DNA of 38,177 nucleotides, from contig QCCZ01000006.1 of the NCBI GenBank assembly GCA_003281085.1, positions 1 through 38,177 on the forward strand, read 5' to 3'. The position numbers and the translations under genes were made by a program. Positions within the stretch are counted from its first letter, which is position 1, and every line of letters begins with the position of its first letter. This document shows positions 1-8,384 of the stretch, piece after piece. The notes beneath the pieces are model-generated. The model did not search any database. It had not been told where the DNA came from and worked only from the letters and a program-made list of their open reading frames with translations. This stretch comes from OCS155 cluster bacterium AG-349-E07 (GTDB lineage Bacteria > Actinomycetota > Acidimicrobiia > Actinomarinales > Actinomarinaceae).

Positions 1-38
1 GCTTTCCAGGGTTTATTTTCATGAAGTAAAATCAAAAT

Positions 39-872
39 ATGGAGCTCTATATTGTTGATGGTACATATGAATTATTTAGGTCGCATTTTGGTTACCCAAG
101 TAGAATTTCACCAGGTGGAACTGAAGTTGGAGCATTAAAGGGATATGTAACTCACCTCAACTCCTTAAAAAAACAATATGAATATTTGTGCGTATCTTTT
201 GATTCAACAGTTGAGTCATTTCGTAATGAGCTTTATGACGGTTATAAATCCAGTAATGATATTGATCCGGACATCCTTAATCAATTTCCTTTAGCAGAGG
301 AAGTAACAAAATTACTTGGAATAACCCTTTTGTCTATGAAGAAATATGAAGCTGATGATGGAATTGCATCGGTATGCGAACAATTTAGTGACAAAAATAT
401 AAAAATTATAATTGGATCATTAGATAAAGATTTAATGCAATGTGTAAAAGGAGATGAGGTTGTAATGTATTCGACTAGGTATAAAACTTTTACAAATGAT
501 AAAGGAGTAAAAGAAAAATTTGGTATTTTGCCAAATCAGATACCGGATTTTCTTGCTCTTACAGGAGATAGTTCTGATGGAATTCCAGGAATGAAGGGAA
601 TAGGTCAAAAGACTGCAGCTTTGCTTCTTCAAAAATATGAAAATATTGATTTAATTTTAAATGATGTAGACAATTGGAAAAAGACAGTTAGAGGCGGTGA
701 GAGACATGCTGAAACTATATCTAATAATTTTGAACTTTTAAAACTATTTAAAGAACTAACAACACTAAAAAAATCTGTGAATGTTCCAACAGACATCGAA
801 GACTACAAAGTAAAAAACATAAATCAAACTATGTTGATTAAATTTTCTGAAAAATACAGATTAAACATTTAG
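39..872 (+). CDS. Stand-alone 5'-3' exonuclease (PolA N-domain / FEN family)
   Basis: A 277-residue protein matching the 5' nuclease domain normally found at the N terminus of DNA polymerase I, here without a polymerase. It would remove 5' flaps or RNA primers. Visible motifs are an N-terminal VDGTYELFR (metal-binding Asp), YEADDGIA near residue 103, SLDKDLMQCV near 129, and the helix-3-turn region GDSSDGIPGMKGIGQKTA near 178-195. The last motif usually reads DN-IPG; here Gly replaces Asn, while the Asp residues are kept. The start is an ATG 9 bases after a TAA that may end the previous gene. The next gene follows after 63 bases on the same strand. Whether a full polA exists elsewhere cannot be seen, so this may be an extra nuclease of the Xni/ExoIX type. 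Family assignment is confident; the precise role is inferred. Confidence 0.88.
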   Translation: MELYIVDGTYELFRSHFGYPSRISPGGTEVGALKGYVTHLNSLKKQYEYLCVSFDSTVESFRNELYDGYKSSNDIDPDILNQFPLAEEVTKLLGITLLSMKKYEADDGIASVCEQFSDKNIKIIIGSLDKDLMQCVKGDEVVMYSTRYKTFTNDKGVKEKFGILPNQIPDFLALTGDSSDGIPGMKGIGQKTAALLLQKYENIDLILNDVDNWKKTVRGGERHAETISNNFELLKLFKELTTLKKSVNVPTDIEDYKVKNINQTMLIKFSEKYRLNI

Positions 873-935
873 CAATCGGTAAATAAAAATCATTAAATTC
901 TTCTTATTTCTAATTTCTTTTAGTAGTCTCATATT

Positions 936-1199
936 GTGAAAAAGTTTCTTTTAATTTTGGGTTTATTAATTTTGTTCTCTCCTGCAGGAATTGTAATTGC
1001 AGATGACCATACTGAAGGAGAAGTACCAACTCCCGCGATCGTGGTTGAAGAGCCACCAGAACAAATTGAAGATGTAGCATGGACCTACAGATTTTTAATT
1101 CCAACAACTGTTGCTATAGCAACATTAGTAATTCTTGGAAACGTTATTCAATATTTCAGACAAGTAACTCGAAAAAGATATAAGGTTATAGAGAAATAA
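936..1199 (+). CDS. Small secreted or membrane protein, unknown function
   Basis: An 87-residue protein starting with GTG. It has an N-terminal hydrophobic signal-like segment (residues 4-22, ending near IADD) and a short acidic/Pro-rich linker (about 23-47). A second hydrophobic helix (about 52-74) is followed by a basic C terminus (RQVTRKRYKV). The likely topology is a cleaved signal peptide, a short external linker, one membrane anchor and a cytoplasmic basic tail. It lies 15 bases before tilS on the same strand, so the two are probably cotranscribed. I do not recognise a named family. The ordered signal, linker and anchor plan, and the lack of a better frame, support a real gene. Confidence 0.66.
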   Translation: MKKFLLILGLLILFSPAGIVIADDHTEGEVPTPAIVVEEPPEQIEDVAWTYRFLIPTTVAIATLVILGNVIQYFRQVTRKRYKVIEK

Positions 1200-1214
1200 A
1201 AAAACTTTTTCTTT

Positions 1215-2480
1215 ATGACAGATATTAAAAATAAGATACTCAAATTAGTTAATAAGAACAATGAATATGTTTTAGCACTTAGCGGAGGTGTTGATAGTGC
1301 GGTATTAGCTTCAATCTTTACTGAACTAAATCTTTCTTATAGAACAATTTTTGTTAATCATAATCAGAAAGACTCTAGTTTATTACAAAAATCTGCTGAA
1401 GAAATTGCAAAAAATCTTAAAACAAGCCATGAAAATATAATTACAGATTTAGAAGAAAACGCCTCCGAAACAAAAATGAGAGAAAAAAGGTACGGTTTAT
1501 TATTTGATAATCTTAAAAAAAATGAAATTTTAGTAACAGGCCATCATAAAGATGATAAAGTTGAAACTTTTTTGATTAATCTATTTAGAGGCACCAGGCT
1601 AAAAGGGCTAATATCAATCAAAGCTGAAAATGAAAATTTATTAAGACCACTAATAAATACAAACAAGTCTGAGATCCAAGATTATGCAATAAAAAATAAT
1701 ATTGCATTTACTGAAGACACTACAAACCAAAATAATGAAATTACCAGAAATTGGATTAGAAACCAATTAATACCAGAAATAGATGAAAGATTTCCAGGAG
1801 AGATAAATAAAAAAATTTCCAATTTAATTTTGGAAATAGAGGTGCTACTTGAAAGTAAATTAGAAGTAAGAAAATTTATTAAGTTTGCAAAAGGATATTT
1901 TGAAGTACCGCTTTTACTTATTCAAGAAAATGATTCAAGATCAAATTACTTAATTTCTTTGATCTCTTCATCTATTGGACAAAGTGGTCTGCAAGGGGAT
2001 GATTTGAAAAAAATATTTTTATCAATTACTAGTGGAAGCCATGTTAGTTATCACAAAAACTGGGTGGTCTCTAATCAATCTGGTTTAGTTGTATTTATTG
2101 AAAAAGAAATGTGGAAACTAAATTCTGATGAAGACATGACTTTTGGTTATTTTAATTTTCAACATACTACAAAATGTAATTATTCGAACAACTGGAAACT
2201 TGGAATACCGCAAAATTTCGTGGAAAATTTCAATCTATCCCCAATCTCTAGTGGTGACAAGATTTCAATTAATGGTTCATCACAGAAAGTATCTGAGGCA
2301 TTTAGGTCTTTTGGAGTTAAAGAACCTCTCAGAGAAGTTTGGCCTATTGCAAAAATTGATAATGAAGTCATATGGATTCCAGGCATTAGAAAAAGTGATT
2401 TAGTAAAAGATTTTGATTCAGATAACAACAAACATATAATTACAACTTCAATAGAAAAGAGTAATTTTGAAAGTATCTAA
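1215..2480 (+). CDS. tilS: tRNA(Ile)-lysidine synthase TilS
   Basis: Converts C34 of the CAU-anticodon tRNA-Ile to lysidine using ATP and lysine, so that it reads AUA codons. The PP-loop ATP-binding motif SGGVDS is at residues 23-28. The family segments VTGHHKDDKVETFLINLFRGT (Zn/tRNA-binding region, near residue 105) and RPLI near 145 are also present. At 421 residues it has the N-terminal catalytic domain plus a C-terminal region. AUA codons are frequent in this AT-rich sequence, so the enzyme should be essential. The last 14 bases overlap the start of hpt in another frame, so the two are translationally coupled. The tilS-hpt-ftsH order is a widely conserved bacterial arrangement and supports the call. 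Confidence 0.93.
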   Translation: MTDIKNKILKLVNKNNEYVLALSGGVDSAVLASIFTELNLSYRTIFVNHNQKDSSLLQKSAEEIAKNLKTSHENIITDLEENASETKMREKRYGLLFDNLKKNEILVTGHHKDDKVETFLINLFRGTRLKGLISIKAENENLLRPLINTNKSEIQDYAIKNNIAFTEDTTNQNNEITRNWIRNQLIPEIDERFPGEINKKISNLILEIEVLLESKLEVRKFIKFAKGYFEVPLLLIQENDSRSNYLISLISSSIGQSGLQGDDLKKIFLSITSGSHVSYHKNWVVSNQSGLVVFIEKEMWKLNSDEDMTFGYFNFQHTTKCNYSNNWKLGIPQNFVENFNLSPISSGDKISINGSSQKVSEAFRSFGVKEPLREVWPIAKIDNEVIWIPGIRKSDLVKDFDSDNNKHIITTSIEKSNFESI

Positions 2481-2979
2481 AGTCCTGATTGAACAAGATG
2501 AAATTGAACAAAAAGTTAAAGAACTAGCTGAAAGAATCAACAAAGACTACTCGGGAGAAGAACTTGTAATAGTTGGAATCCTAAAAGGTGCATTCATTGT
2601 GATCAGCGACTTAGCAAAACAGCTAAATGTAGATATAACATTCGAATTTATGAGCATCCAATCTTATGAAGGAACAAAATCTACTGGTCAAATAAAAATT
2701 GATAAGGATTTGGATATAGATATAACGGGAAAAAATATATTGATTGTTGAAGATATTTTTGATACAGGTTTGACTATATCTCACTTAAAAAATTTGCTTG
2801 AATCTAGAAACCCAAAAAGCATTGAGATATTGTGTATGTTTATTAAAAAAGATGTTGCAACTGAACCAGTAGACATAAAATATTCAGGATTTGAGATAGG
2901 ACCAGAATTTGTTGTTGGATATGGTCTTGATTATGAAGGAAAATATAGAGAACTCCCTTTCCTCGGCGTTTTGTCATAA
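2467..2979 (+). CDS. hpt: Hypoxanthine (guanine) phosphoribosyltransferase
   Basis: Purine salvage: transfers phosphoribose from PRPP to hypoxanthine or guanine, giving IMP or GMP. The PRPP-binding signature VEDIFDTGLT sits near residues 94-103, with the paired acidic residues E95-D96. Other conserved pieces are VGILKGAFIV near 37, QSYEGTKSTGQ near 65 and the C-terminal VVGYGLDYEGKYRELP. The 170-residue length fits the family. The start is TTG inside the end of tilS; it gives the usual N terminus (VLIEQDEIEQKVKELA), and no better start is available. It sits between tilS and ftsH as in many bacteria. It may work with the nucleoside-type transporter downstream, but that link is only inference. 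Confidence 0.93.
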   Translation: MKVSKVLIEQDEIEQKVKELAERINKDYSGEELVIVGILKGAFIVISDLAKQLNVDITFEFMSIQSYEGTKSTGQIKIDKDLDIDITGKNILIVEDIFDTGLTISHLKNLLESRNPKSIEILCMFIKKDVATEPVDIKYSGFEIGPEFVVGYGLDYEGKYRELPFLGVLS

Positions 2980-3022
2980 ATCTCACTATTGCTTTTAAAC
3001 TCAACAGTATTAAATTAAGAAG

Positions 3023-4882
3023 ATGGAAAATAAAAAAGAAAACAAAAACAACAACAGGTCTTTTCTTCTTTATGTTGGGCTTGGTCTTTTAATATTTTTT
3101 GGAGTACAGCAATATAATTCAACTGTAAACTCACCAGAAAGTAAATCTTTCACAATATTTAAAAATGACATACAGTCTGGAAATGTATCTGAAGCAACTA
3201 TAAAAGAACAGTCCAATCTTGTTGAATTTAAATTAAATAATGATGACACAATTTATCAAACAGAGTACCCAGAAGGTTTTGAAGGAGAAGTCTTTCAACT
3301 CCTTGTAGATCAGGATATTATTTTGAATACAGACACGGAACCTGCAGGATTTCAGGACTACCTTTTTGCATTTTTACCGTGGCTATTCTTAGCTGCTTTT
3401 ATGTTTTATATGTTTTCTCAGGTTAGATCAAACGGAAATCAAATAATGCAATTTGGAAAATCAAAGGCAAAAGAACTAGATGAAGAATCTCCAAAAGTAA
3501 CTTTTAAAGATGTTGCTGGTGTAGAAGAAGCGAAAGAAGAACTTGAGGAGATTAAAGAATTCCTAAAGTCTCCAGAAAAATTTAATAAATTAGGTGCAAA
3601 GATTCCAAAAGGAGTTCTACTTGTTGGACCACCAGGAACCGGAAAAACTCTTTTAGCAAAAGCAGTAGCAGGAGAGGCAGGAGTACCATTCTTTAGTATT
3701 TCAGGATCAGATTTTGTCGAAATGTTTGTCGGAGTTGGAGCAAGTAGAGTTAGAGATTTATTTAAAAAAGCTAAAGAAGCATCTCCAGCAATAATTTTTA
3801 TCGATGAAATTGACGCAGTTGGAAGAATGAGAGGGGCTGGTCTAGGAGGAGGTCATGATGAGCGGGAGCAAACATTAAACCAACTTTTAGTTGAGATGGA
3901 TGGGTTTGAAGCAAATCAGGGCGTAATCCTTATGGCTGCGACTAATAGACCAGATGTTTTAGACCCAGCACTTCTTAGGCCCGGTAGATTTGATAGACAA
4001 GTCATTGTTGGTAGGCCAGATTTATCTGGAAGAACACAAATACTTAAAGTTCATGCAAAAGACAAGCCATTAGCAAAAAATGTCAATTTTGAAACATTAG
4101 CAAAACAAACACCAGGTTTTACCGGAGCCGATCTATCAAATTTATTAAACGAAGCAGCTTTATTAGCAGCAAGAAAAAATAAAAAAACGATTGGTATTGT
4201 AGATATTGAAAATTCCATAGATAGAGTCATGGCTGGTCCAGAAAAGAAAAGCCAAGTAATGACCGAAGAAGAAAAATTAATTATCGCTTATCATGAAACA
4301 GGCCATGCCTTAGTTGGATGGGCTCTTCCTAATGCTGATCCTATCCACAAAGTTACCATTATTCCCCGTGGTCGAGCTTTAGGTTATACTCAAGCACTTC
4401 CTGATAGTGAAAAGTATCTTTCATCCAAAGCTGAGCTTAAAGATAGGCTTGCAATGTTGATGGGAGGTCGAGTGGCAGAAGAATTAATTTTTGCTGATCC
4501 TACAACAGGTGCTTCAAACGACATAGAAAAAGCTACAGACATTGCTAGAAGAATGGTTATGGAATTTGGGATGAGTGAAAAGCTAGGGCCAATGCTTTAC
4601 GGAAAAGGATCTAATGAAGTATTTCTAGGAAGAGATTACGGAAGACAACAAGATTACTCCGATGAAATAGCTTCTTCTATTGACGACGAAGTAAGAAATT
4701 TATTAAACGATGCACATGTAATTGCTGGAAAGATTCTGAAGAAATTTAAGAAACAAATGGATGCAATGGTCAAACAGTTAATGGAAAAAGAGACATTAAA
4801 CAAAGACGAAGTAGCAGATATTTTTAAAACTATTGCAAAAGTTAAAATAACCGGTTCTGGAAAAAGCCTAAGGCTTGCTTAA
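3023..4882 (+). CDS. ftsH: ATP-dependent zinc metalloprotease FtsH
   Basis: Membrane-bound AAA+ protease that extracts and degrades misfolded membrane proteins and short-lived regulators. Two N-terminal membrane helices (about residues 13-28 and 113-134) flank an external domain. The AAA module has Walker A GPPGTGKT at 202-209, Walker [13 protein letters not shown], and the second region of homology [18 protein letters not shown]. The zinc site is HETGH at 424-428, with D500 in [13 protein letters not shown] as the probable third ligand. The 619-residue length is typical and nothing appears truncated. The stop codon shares its last A with the folE start (TAATG), so ftsH probably heads the folate/pantothenate operon, an arrangement known in other actinobacteria. 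Confidence 0.97.
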   Translation: MENKKENKNNNRSFLLYVGLGLLIFFGVQQYNSTVNSPESKSFTIFKNDIQSGNVSEATIKEQSNLVEFKLNNDDTIYQTEYPEGFEGEVFQLLVDQDIILNTDTEPAGFQDYLFAFLPWLFLAAFMFYMFSQVRSNGNQIMQFGKSKAKELDEESPKVTFKDVAGVEEAKEELEEIKEFLKSPEKFNKLGAKIPKGVLLVGPPGTGKTLLAKAVAGEAGVPFFSISGSDFVEMFVGVGASRVRDLFKKAKEASPAIIFIDEIDAVGRMRGAGLGGGHDEREQTLNQLLVEMDGFEANQGVILMAATNRPDVLDPALLRPGRFDRQVIVGRPDLSGRTQILKVHAKDKPLAKNVNFETLAKQTPGFTGADLSNLLNEAALLAARKNKKTIGIVDIENSIDRVMAGPEKKSQVMTEEEKLIIAYHETGHALVGWALPNADPIHKVTIIPRGRALGYTQALPDSEKYLSSKAELKDRLAMLMGGRVAEELIFADPTTGASNDIEKATDIARRMVMEFGMSEKLGPMLYGKGSNEVFLGRDYGRQQDYSDEIASSIDDEVRNLLNDAHVIAGKILKKFKKQMDAMVKQLMEKETLNKDEVADIFKTIAKVKITGSGKSLRLA

Positions 4883-5439
4883 TGAGTTCTATAAATGAAA
4901 CTAAGAGCAATATTGAGATTGCTCTTTTCGAATTTTTAAAAACAAAGACTGACAAATCAGAAGAGGAAATAATGAAACTTTCCAAAAAGTTTCTTGAGCA
5001 AATAGAGTTAAAATTACACAAATCACACTTACCATCTGAAATTTTAACTAATCTTGACAACGTAGAACATAATCAACCTATCTACTTAAAAGGAATAAAT
5101 TTTGTTAGCTTATGTGAGCATCACCTACTTCCTTTTACAGGCTTGGTCAATATAGCTGTTTATCCAAATAGCAAAATAGCGGGAGTTTCTAAATTTAGTG
5201 AACTCGTAAATATACTTTCAAATAATTTAACTCTGCAGGAAACTCTAACAAAAAATATAGCAATTGAAATCCAAAATGCACTTAATCCTAAAGGAGTAAT
5301 GGTAAAAATAAGTGCAAATCACATGTGTTCAAGTTTGTTAAATATTGAAAATTCCCAAACTGAATTTGAAACAACTTACAGTACTGGAATCTACGAAATC
5401 GACCACACGCTTCGTAGTGAAGCCATATTAAATTTTTAG
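4882..5439 (+). CDS. folE: GTP cyclohydrolase I FolE, divergent and N-terminally short
   Basis: First step of folate synthesis: GTP to 7,8-dihydroneopterin triphosphate plus formate. The zinc ligands are present as C78 and H81 in CEHHLLPF and C149 in NHMCSS. GVSKFSELV and QETLT correspond to the family's GLSKxxRxV and QERLT segments. It is divergent: the N-terminal TPxRV motif is not evident, the usual ArgArgxQVQ stretch reads NNLTLQ, and MRGV after the Cys ligand reads LLNI. At 185 residues it is near the lower end of family length. The start overlaps the ftsH stop by one base. Four downstream folate genes strongly support the assignment. A related pterin activity is possible but less likely. 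Confidence 0.86.
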   Translation: MSSINETKSNIEIALFEFLKTKTDKSEEEIMKLSKKFLEQIELKLHKSHLPSEILTNLDNVEHNQPIYLKGINFVSLCEHHLLPFTGLVNIAVYPNSKIAGVSKFSELVNILSNNLTLQETLTKNIAIEIQNALNPKGVMVKISANHMCSSLLNIENSQTEFETTYSTGIYEIDHTLRSEAILNF

Positions 5440-5442
5440 AAA

Positions 5443-6186
5443 TTGTCCAATTGGAATCGTGCATTATCTTTAGATAATTCAAAAATATTAGGAATTATAA
5501 ATTTATCTAATGATTCATTTTCAGGTGATGGTGTATTTAATAAGGACGCTAAATTAAATAACTTATTGAATGCAGCAAAACAAAAAAATATCAATTTTAT
5601 TGATGTTGGTTGTGCTTCAACAAAACCAGGATTTGATAGTGTCACAACAGAAGAGGAGATTAAAAGGTTAAATTATTTTATAAATATAAATCAAAATAAA
5701 TTTTCATTTTCAATTGATTCATTTAATCCAATTGTTACAAAACATGCAGTTGAAAATAACTTTGAAATAATCAATGATGTAAGTGGCTTCATGAAAGAAG
5801 AAATGATTCGATTAGCCGTTGATTCAAAATCAAAAATCATCTTAGTTCATAGACATCCTAAATCAGAATCTTTGCATCATAAAATGATTTATAAAGATGT
5901 CGTGAAGGAAGTAAAGGAACACCTAAATTCAAAAATAAAATCACTAATAAGTTTGGGAGTTAGGGAAGAACAAATCGCAATTGATCCAGGTTTAGGGTTT
6001 GGTAAAAATTTATCTGACTCTGTTGATTTATTGCTGAATATCAAAAAACTTAAAGACAACTTTCCATTGATTGTTGGGTATTCAAAAAAGAAATTTATTA
6101 AAAATATTCCAATGTCAAATTCTGATTTATTTAAACACTGCGTTGATTCTGGGGTTTCACTAGTGAGAATGCATCTAACAAATTAG
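5443..6186 (+). CDS. folP: Dihydropteroate synthase FolP, divergent
   Basis: Condenses 6-hydroxymethyl-dihydropterin diphosphate with p-aminobenzoate to give dihydropteroate; the family is the sulfonamide target. Family landmarks occur in order: INLSNDSFSGDG (usual NVTPDSFSDGG), VGCASTKPG (usual GGESTRPG), FSIDSF, INDVSG, AIDPGLGFGK, VGYSKKKFI and the C-terminal RMH. The Asn, Asp, Lys, Arg and His residues that bind pterin and phosphate are all kept. Loops 1 and 2 are altered: SND for TPD, and CASTK for GESTR. Length is 247 residues, slightly short. The start is TTG, three bases after folE, and no upstream ATG is available. It sits between folE and folB/folK. Confidence 0.9.
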   Translation: MSNWNRALSLDNSKILGIINLSNDSFSGDGVFNKDAKLNNLLNAAKQKNINFIDVGCASTKPGFDSVTTEEEIKRLNYFININQNKFSFSIDSFNPIVTKHAVENNFEIINDVSGFMKEEMIRLAVDSKSKIILVHRHPKSESLHHKMIYKDVVKEVKEHLNSKIKSLISLGVREEQIAIDPGLGFGKNLSDSVDLLLNIKKLKDNFPLIVGYSKKKFIKNIPMSNSDLFKHCVDSGVSLVRMHLTN

Positions 6187-6226
6187 TAATTAGTGTAAGC
6201 TATTATTGTGTTTACAGAAAGGAAAT

Positions 6227-6697
6227 ATGGCTGGTTTAAAACCAAATGACTTTAACTGGATTATTGAAGGAAAACTAGCTGTTTCTGAATGTATTGGTGG
6301 TGGTGGATTAACACCAAGGAAAATTAGAAGAGAAGAAGAAATCCAGTGGATTAAGAGTCAAGGAATAAATGCAATTTTCTCTTTGTTAGACTCAGATTTC
6401 AATTTAAAGAACTATCAAGAGGTAGGATTCAGGACTTACCACTATCCTCTTGCAGACGATGTCCCAAAGGAGTCATTAAATATAATATTTGAGGCAATAA
6501 AAGAAGCACTATCAGACAAAGAAAGAAAGCTTCTAATACACAGAGAGTACTTAGATGAAGAGGTGCCAGGTATACTTGCTGGATATTTAATTTATTCTGA
6601 ACTTTTAGACGATCCAATTTTAGCTAGAACAATATTAGAAAAGATATTAGAGAAGCCACTATCTCCAAAGGCTATTGCCCTTATTCCAAATACTTAA
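6227..6697 (+). CDS. Dual-specificity-phosphatase-like protein without the catalytic cysteine
   Basis: A 156-residue protein resembling small dual-specificity phosphatases. It has an opening NDFNWIIEGKLAVSE like the F-x-W-I-x-x-x-L-A segment of that fold. An EEIQWIKSQGINAIFSLL helix-strand follows, then a mid-protein YHYPLADDVPKE like the general-acid loop, with D77/D78. The P-loop position reads LLIHREYLDEEVPG: H105 is present, but the expected Cys is R106 and the HCx5R motif is gone. It is therefore unlikely to act through a Cys-phosphate intermediate. The ATG at 6227 is chosen over an upstream TTG at 6206 because AGAAAGGAA lies just before it. Its place between folP and folB raises a folate-related role, which is unproven. 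Confidence 0.72.
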   Translation: MAGLKPNDFNWIIEGKLAVSECIGGGGLTPRKIRREEEIQWIKSQGINAIFSLLDSDFNLKNYQEVGFRTYHYPLADDVPKESLNIIFEAIKEALSDKERKLLIHREYLDEEVPGILAGYLIYSELLDDPILARTILEKILEKPLSPKAIALIPNT

Positions 6698-6700
6698 AAA

Positions 6701-7072
6701 ATGTCATATGACATAAATATTCTTGGGATCAAAACATCAGGAAAACACGGAATCTACGAAATTGAAAAGTCAAGTGATCAAAAATTCCTTGTAGATGTAA
6801 AAATTACTATAGATACTTTTCAAGGTGATGAAATATATGACACAATTAACTATGAAAACGTAGTGGATGATGTAATTGGAATTGTCAAAACTGAAAGCTT
6901 TAACCTCATCGAGACATTATCAAAAAAAATTACCCAAGAAATTTATAAAAAATATAATTCCGAAAGTAATGTAAAAATATTTGAAATCATTGTGACAGTT
7001 CATAAACCAGATACTATTTTGAAAGAAAAAACAAATAATTTATCAGTTACTTACAGTGAAAAATTTAAATAG
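6701..7072 (+). CDS. folB: Dihydroneopterin aldolase FolB
   Basis: Cleaves 7,8-dihydroneopterin to 6-hydroxymethyl-7,8-dihydropterin and glycolaldehyde. The 123-residue length and the pattern GKHGIYEIEKSSDQKFLVDV match the family's G-x-H-G-x-x-x-x-E segment with its pterin-binding Glu. Later come DTINYENVV, FNLIETLSKKI and the C-terminal VTVHKPDTI containing the conserved Lys-Pro. The start is ATG three bases after the phosphatase-like gene. Its 3' end overlaps folK by 17 bases, so the two enzymes, which act in sequence, are probably translationally coupled. No odd feature beyond the generally divergent, Lys/Asn/Ile-rich composition typical of this genome. Confidence 0.9.
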   Translation: MSYDINILGIKTSGKHGIYEIEKSSDQKFLVDVKITIDTFQGDEIYDTINYENVVDDVIGIVKTESFNLIETLSKKITQEIYKKYNSESNVKIFEIIVTVHKPDTILKEKTNNLSVTYSEKFK

Positions 7073-7529
7073 TATTTATCTTTCTTTAGGTTCAAATATC
7101 GGAGATAGAGCTGACAACCTTACTAAAGCAATTGTGAAACTTTCTAAAAAAATGAAAATTGTTAAATCGTCTTCTATTTATGAAACAGAACCATTACTTT
7201 TTGAAAACCAAAATAGTTTTTTAAATATGATTTTGGAAGTTGATTACAAAGGGTCTCCAGACCAATTGCTGGAAAGCATAAAGATAATAGAAAATGATAT
7301 GGGGAGAGAATCCACATTTAGATATGGACCTAGATTAATTGACATAGACATCATATTTTTTAACAATTACGAAGTTAATCAAGATAACCTGACTATTCCA
7401 CATTATGACTGGAAAAATAGATTATTTGTAATAGAGCCTTTATATGAAGTTTTAGAGTTAGAGTTGAATAAATCTGAATATAAAATTAATGGCCAAAAAG
7501 TTAAAAGAGTAGGTAATATAAATTTGTAA
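7056..7529 (+). CDS. folK: 6-hydroxymethyl-7,8-dihydropterin pyrophosphokinase FolK
   Basis: Transfers pyrophosphate from ATP to 6-hydroxymethyl-dihydropterin, making the FolP substrate. The N terminus YLSLGSNIGDRADNL is the family hallmark. ETEPLLFENQNSFLNM corresponds to the pterin-binding segment, and GPRLIDIDIIFF carries the Mg-binding Asp pair (D96 and D98). The ATP-side motif IPHYDWKNRLFVIEPL is a variant of PHPRLHERxFVLxPL. Length is 157 residues, normal for HPPK. The start is GTG inside the end of folB (17-base overlap). This places folB and folK next to each other as in many genomes. The gene is followed by 27 bases and then panC. Confidence 0.93.
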   Translation: MKNLNSIYLSLGSNIGDRADNLTKAIVKLSKKMKIVKSSSIYETEPLLFENQNSFLNMILEVDYKGSPDQLLESIKIIENDMGRESTFRYGPRLIDIDIIFFNNYEVNQDNLTIPHYDWKNRLFVIEPLYEVLELELNKSEYKINGQKVKRVGNINL

Positions 7530-7533
7530 GTAC

Positions 7534-7558
7534 GGGCACCATATTTAGGGCACGATAT
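7534..7558 (+). repeat. Tandem 11-base near-identical repeat before the panC start
   Basis: GGGCACCATAT at 7534-7544 is repeated as GGGCACGATAT at 7548-7558, 14 bases apart. The second copy runs into the panC start codon (ATG at 7557). No good Shine-Dalgarno sequence is visible besides the GGG in these copies. It may be chance, a local duplication, or part of the translation signal. Confidence 0.4.
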
Positions 7559-8384
7559 GACAAGAATAATAAATGAAATCGATAAAAAAATATTTCTTGA
7601 AGAGAAATGTTTTATTCCAACAATGGGAGCATTGCATAAAGGACATTTGTCATTAGTTAAACTTGGAAAGCAGTCTACAAATGGCAAAACAATTGTTTCG
7701 ATCTTTGTAAATAAAAGGCAATTTAATGATGAAAGTGATTACGATAATTATCCGATTGACCTTGATAAAGATATAGAACTCTTAAGAAAAGAGGAAGTTG
7801 ATTATATATTCGTACCAGATGAAAATTACATTTACCCAAAAGATTTTGTAGAACTAGATGGAATAGAATCTGGAGAAAAAGGAAGTTTGTTTGAAGGCGC
7901 TCACAGGCCAGGTCATTTTGATGGGGTCTTAACTGTTGTCAACAGGTTGTTTGAATTAGTAAACCCAACATCAGCAGTTTTTGGAAAAAAAGACGCTCAA
8001 CAACTTTATCTAGTTAAAGAATTTTTTGCTAATAAAAGCAATAATTTAAAAATAATAGAAGCAGAAATAATTAGAGATGAATATGGATTAGCTATGAGTA
8101 GTAGAAATCGTTTACTATCTAAAAGCGGTATTAATATTGCTAGGAATATTTTTCAAATTCTCAAGAATACAAAAGAACACTTCTTTCAAAATCAAGACAT
8201 TCAACAAGCTGAAGCTTTTGGCAAAGAATTATTCAATGAAAATGATATTGAGTATGATTATTTAAATTTTGTAGACCCAAAATATTTTGAAACACCAGAT
8301 AAAAATCAGAAGAAATTATTGTTAATTACTGCTGCTTATGTAGAAGGAATTCGATTAATTGACAATATGGAGGTAATACAATGA
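7557..8384 (+). CDS. panC: Pantothenate synthetase PanC
   Basis: Joins pantoate and beta-alanine with ATP to form pantothenate (vitamin B5). The nucleotide-binding motif IPTMGALHKGHLSL contains the HxGH signature. SIFVNKRQFNDESDYDNYP matches the SIFVNPxQF...YP region, with KR in place of Pro-x. HRPGHFDGVLTVVNRLF, VFGKKDAQQL and GLAMSSRNRLL, which hold the pantoate and ATP contacts, are all present. Length is 275 residues, as expected. The stop overlaps the coaX start by four bases (ATGA). Together with coaX it covers two successive steps towards coenzyme A. panB and panD are not in this window. Confidence 0.95.
   Translation: MTRIINEIDKKIFLEEKCFIPTMGALHKGHLSLVKLGKQSTNGKTIVSIFVNKRQFNDESDYDNYPIDLDKDIELLRKEEVDYIFVPDENYIYPKDFVELDGIESGEKGSLFEGAHRPGHFDGVLTVVNRLFELVNPTSAVFGKKDAQQLYLVKEFFANKSNNLKIIEAEIIRDEYGLAMSSRNRLLSKSGINIARNIFQILKNTKEHFFQNQDIQQAEAFGKELFNENDIEYDYLNFVDPKYFETPDKNQKKLLLITAAYVEGIRLIDNMEVIQ

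Noticed and set aside
1-38. Possible tail of an upstream gene
   Set aside because: Stops occur in two frames (TGA at 22-24, TAA at 28-30), but fewer than 10 codons are visible, so no product can be assigned.
934-951. Rex-like half site TTGTGAA at the start of the small membrane protein gene
   Set aside because: The right half reads TTTCTTT instead of TTCACAA, and the site overlaps the GTG start of a gene with no respiratory link.
2143-2431. Overlapping forward and reverse open frames inside tilS
   Set aside because: Both lie in the C-terminal part of an intact tilS and have no motif or start context.
6206-6226. TTG start seven codons upstream in the phosphatase-like gene
   Set aside because: It would place the AGAAAGGAA ribosome binding site inside the coding region; the ATG at 6227 is better positioned.
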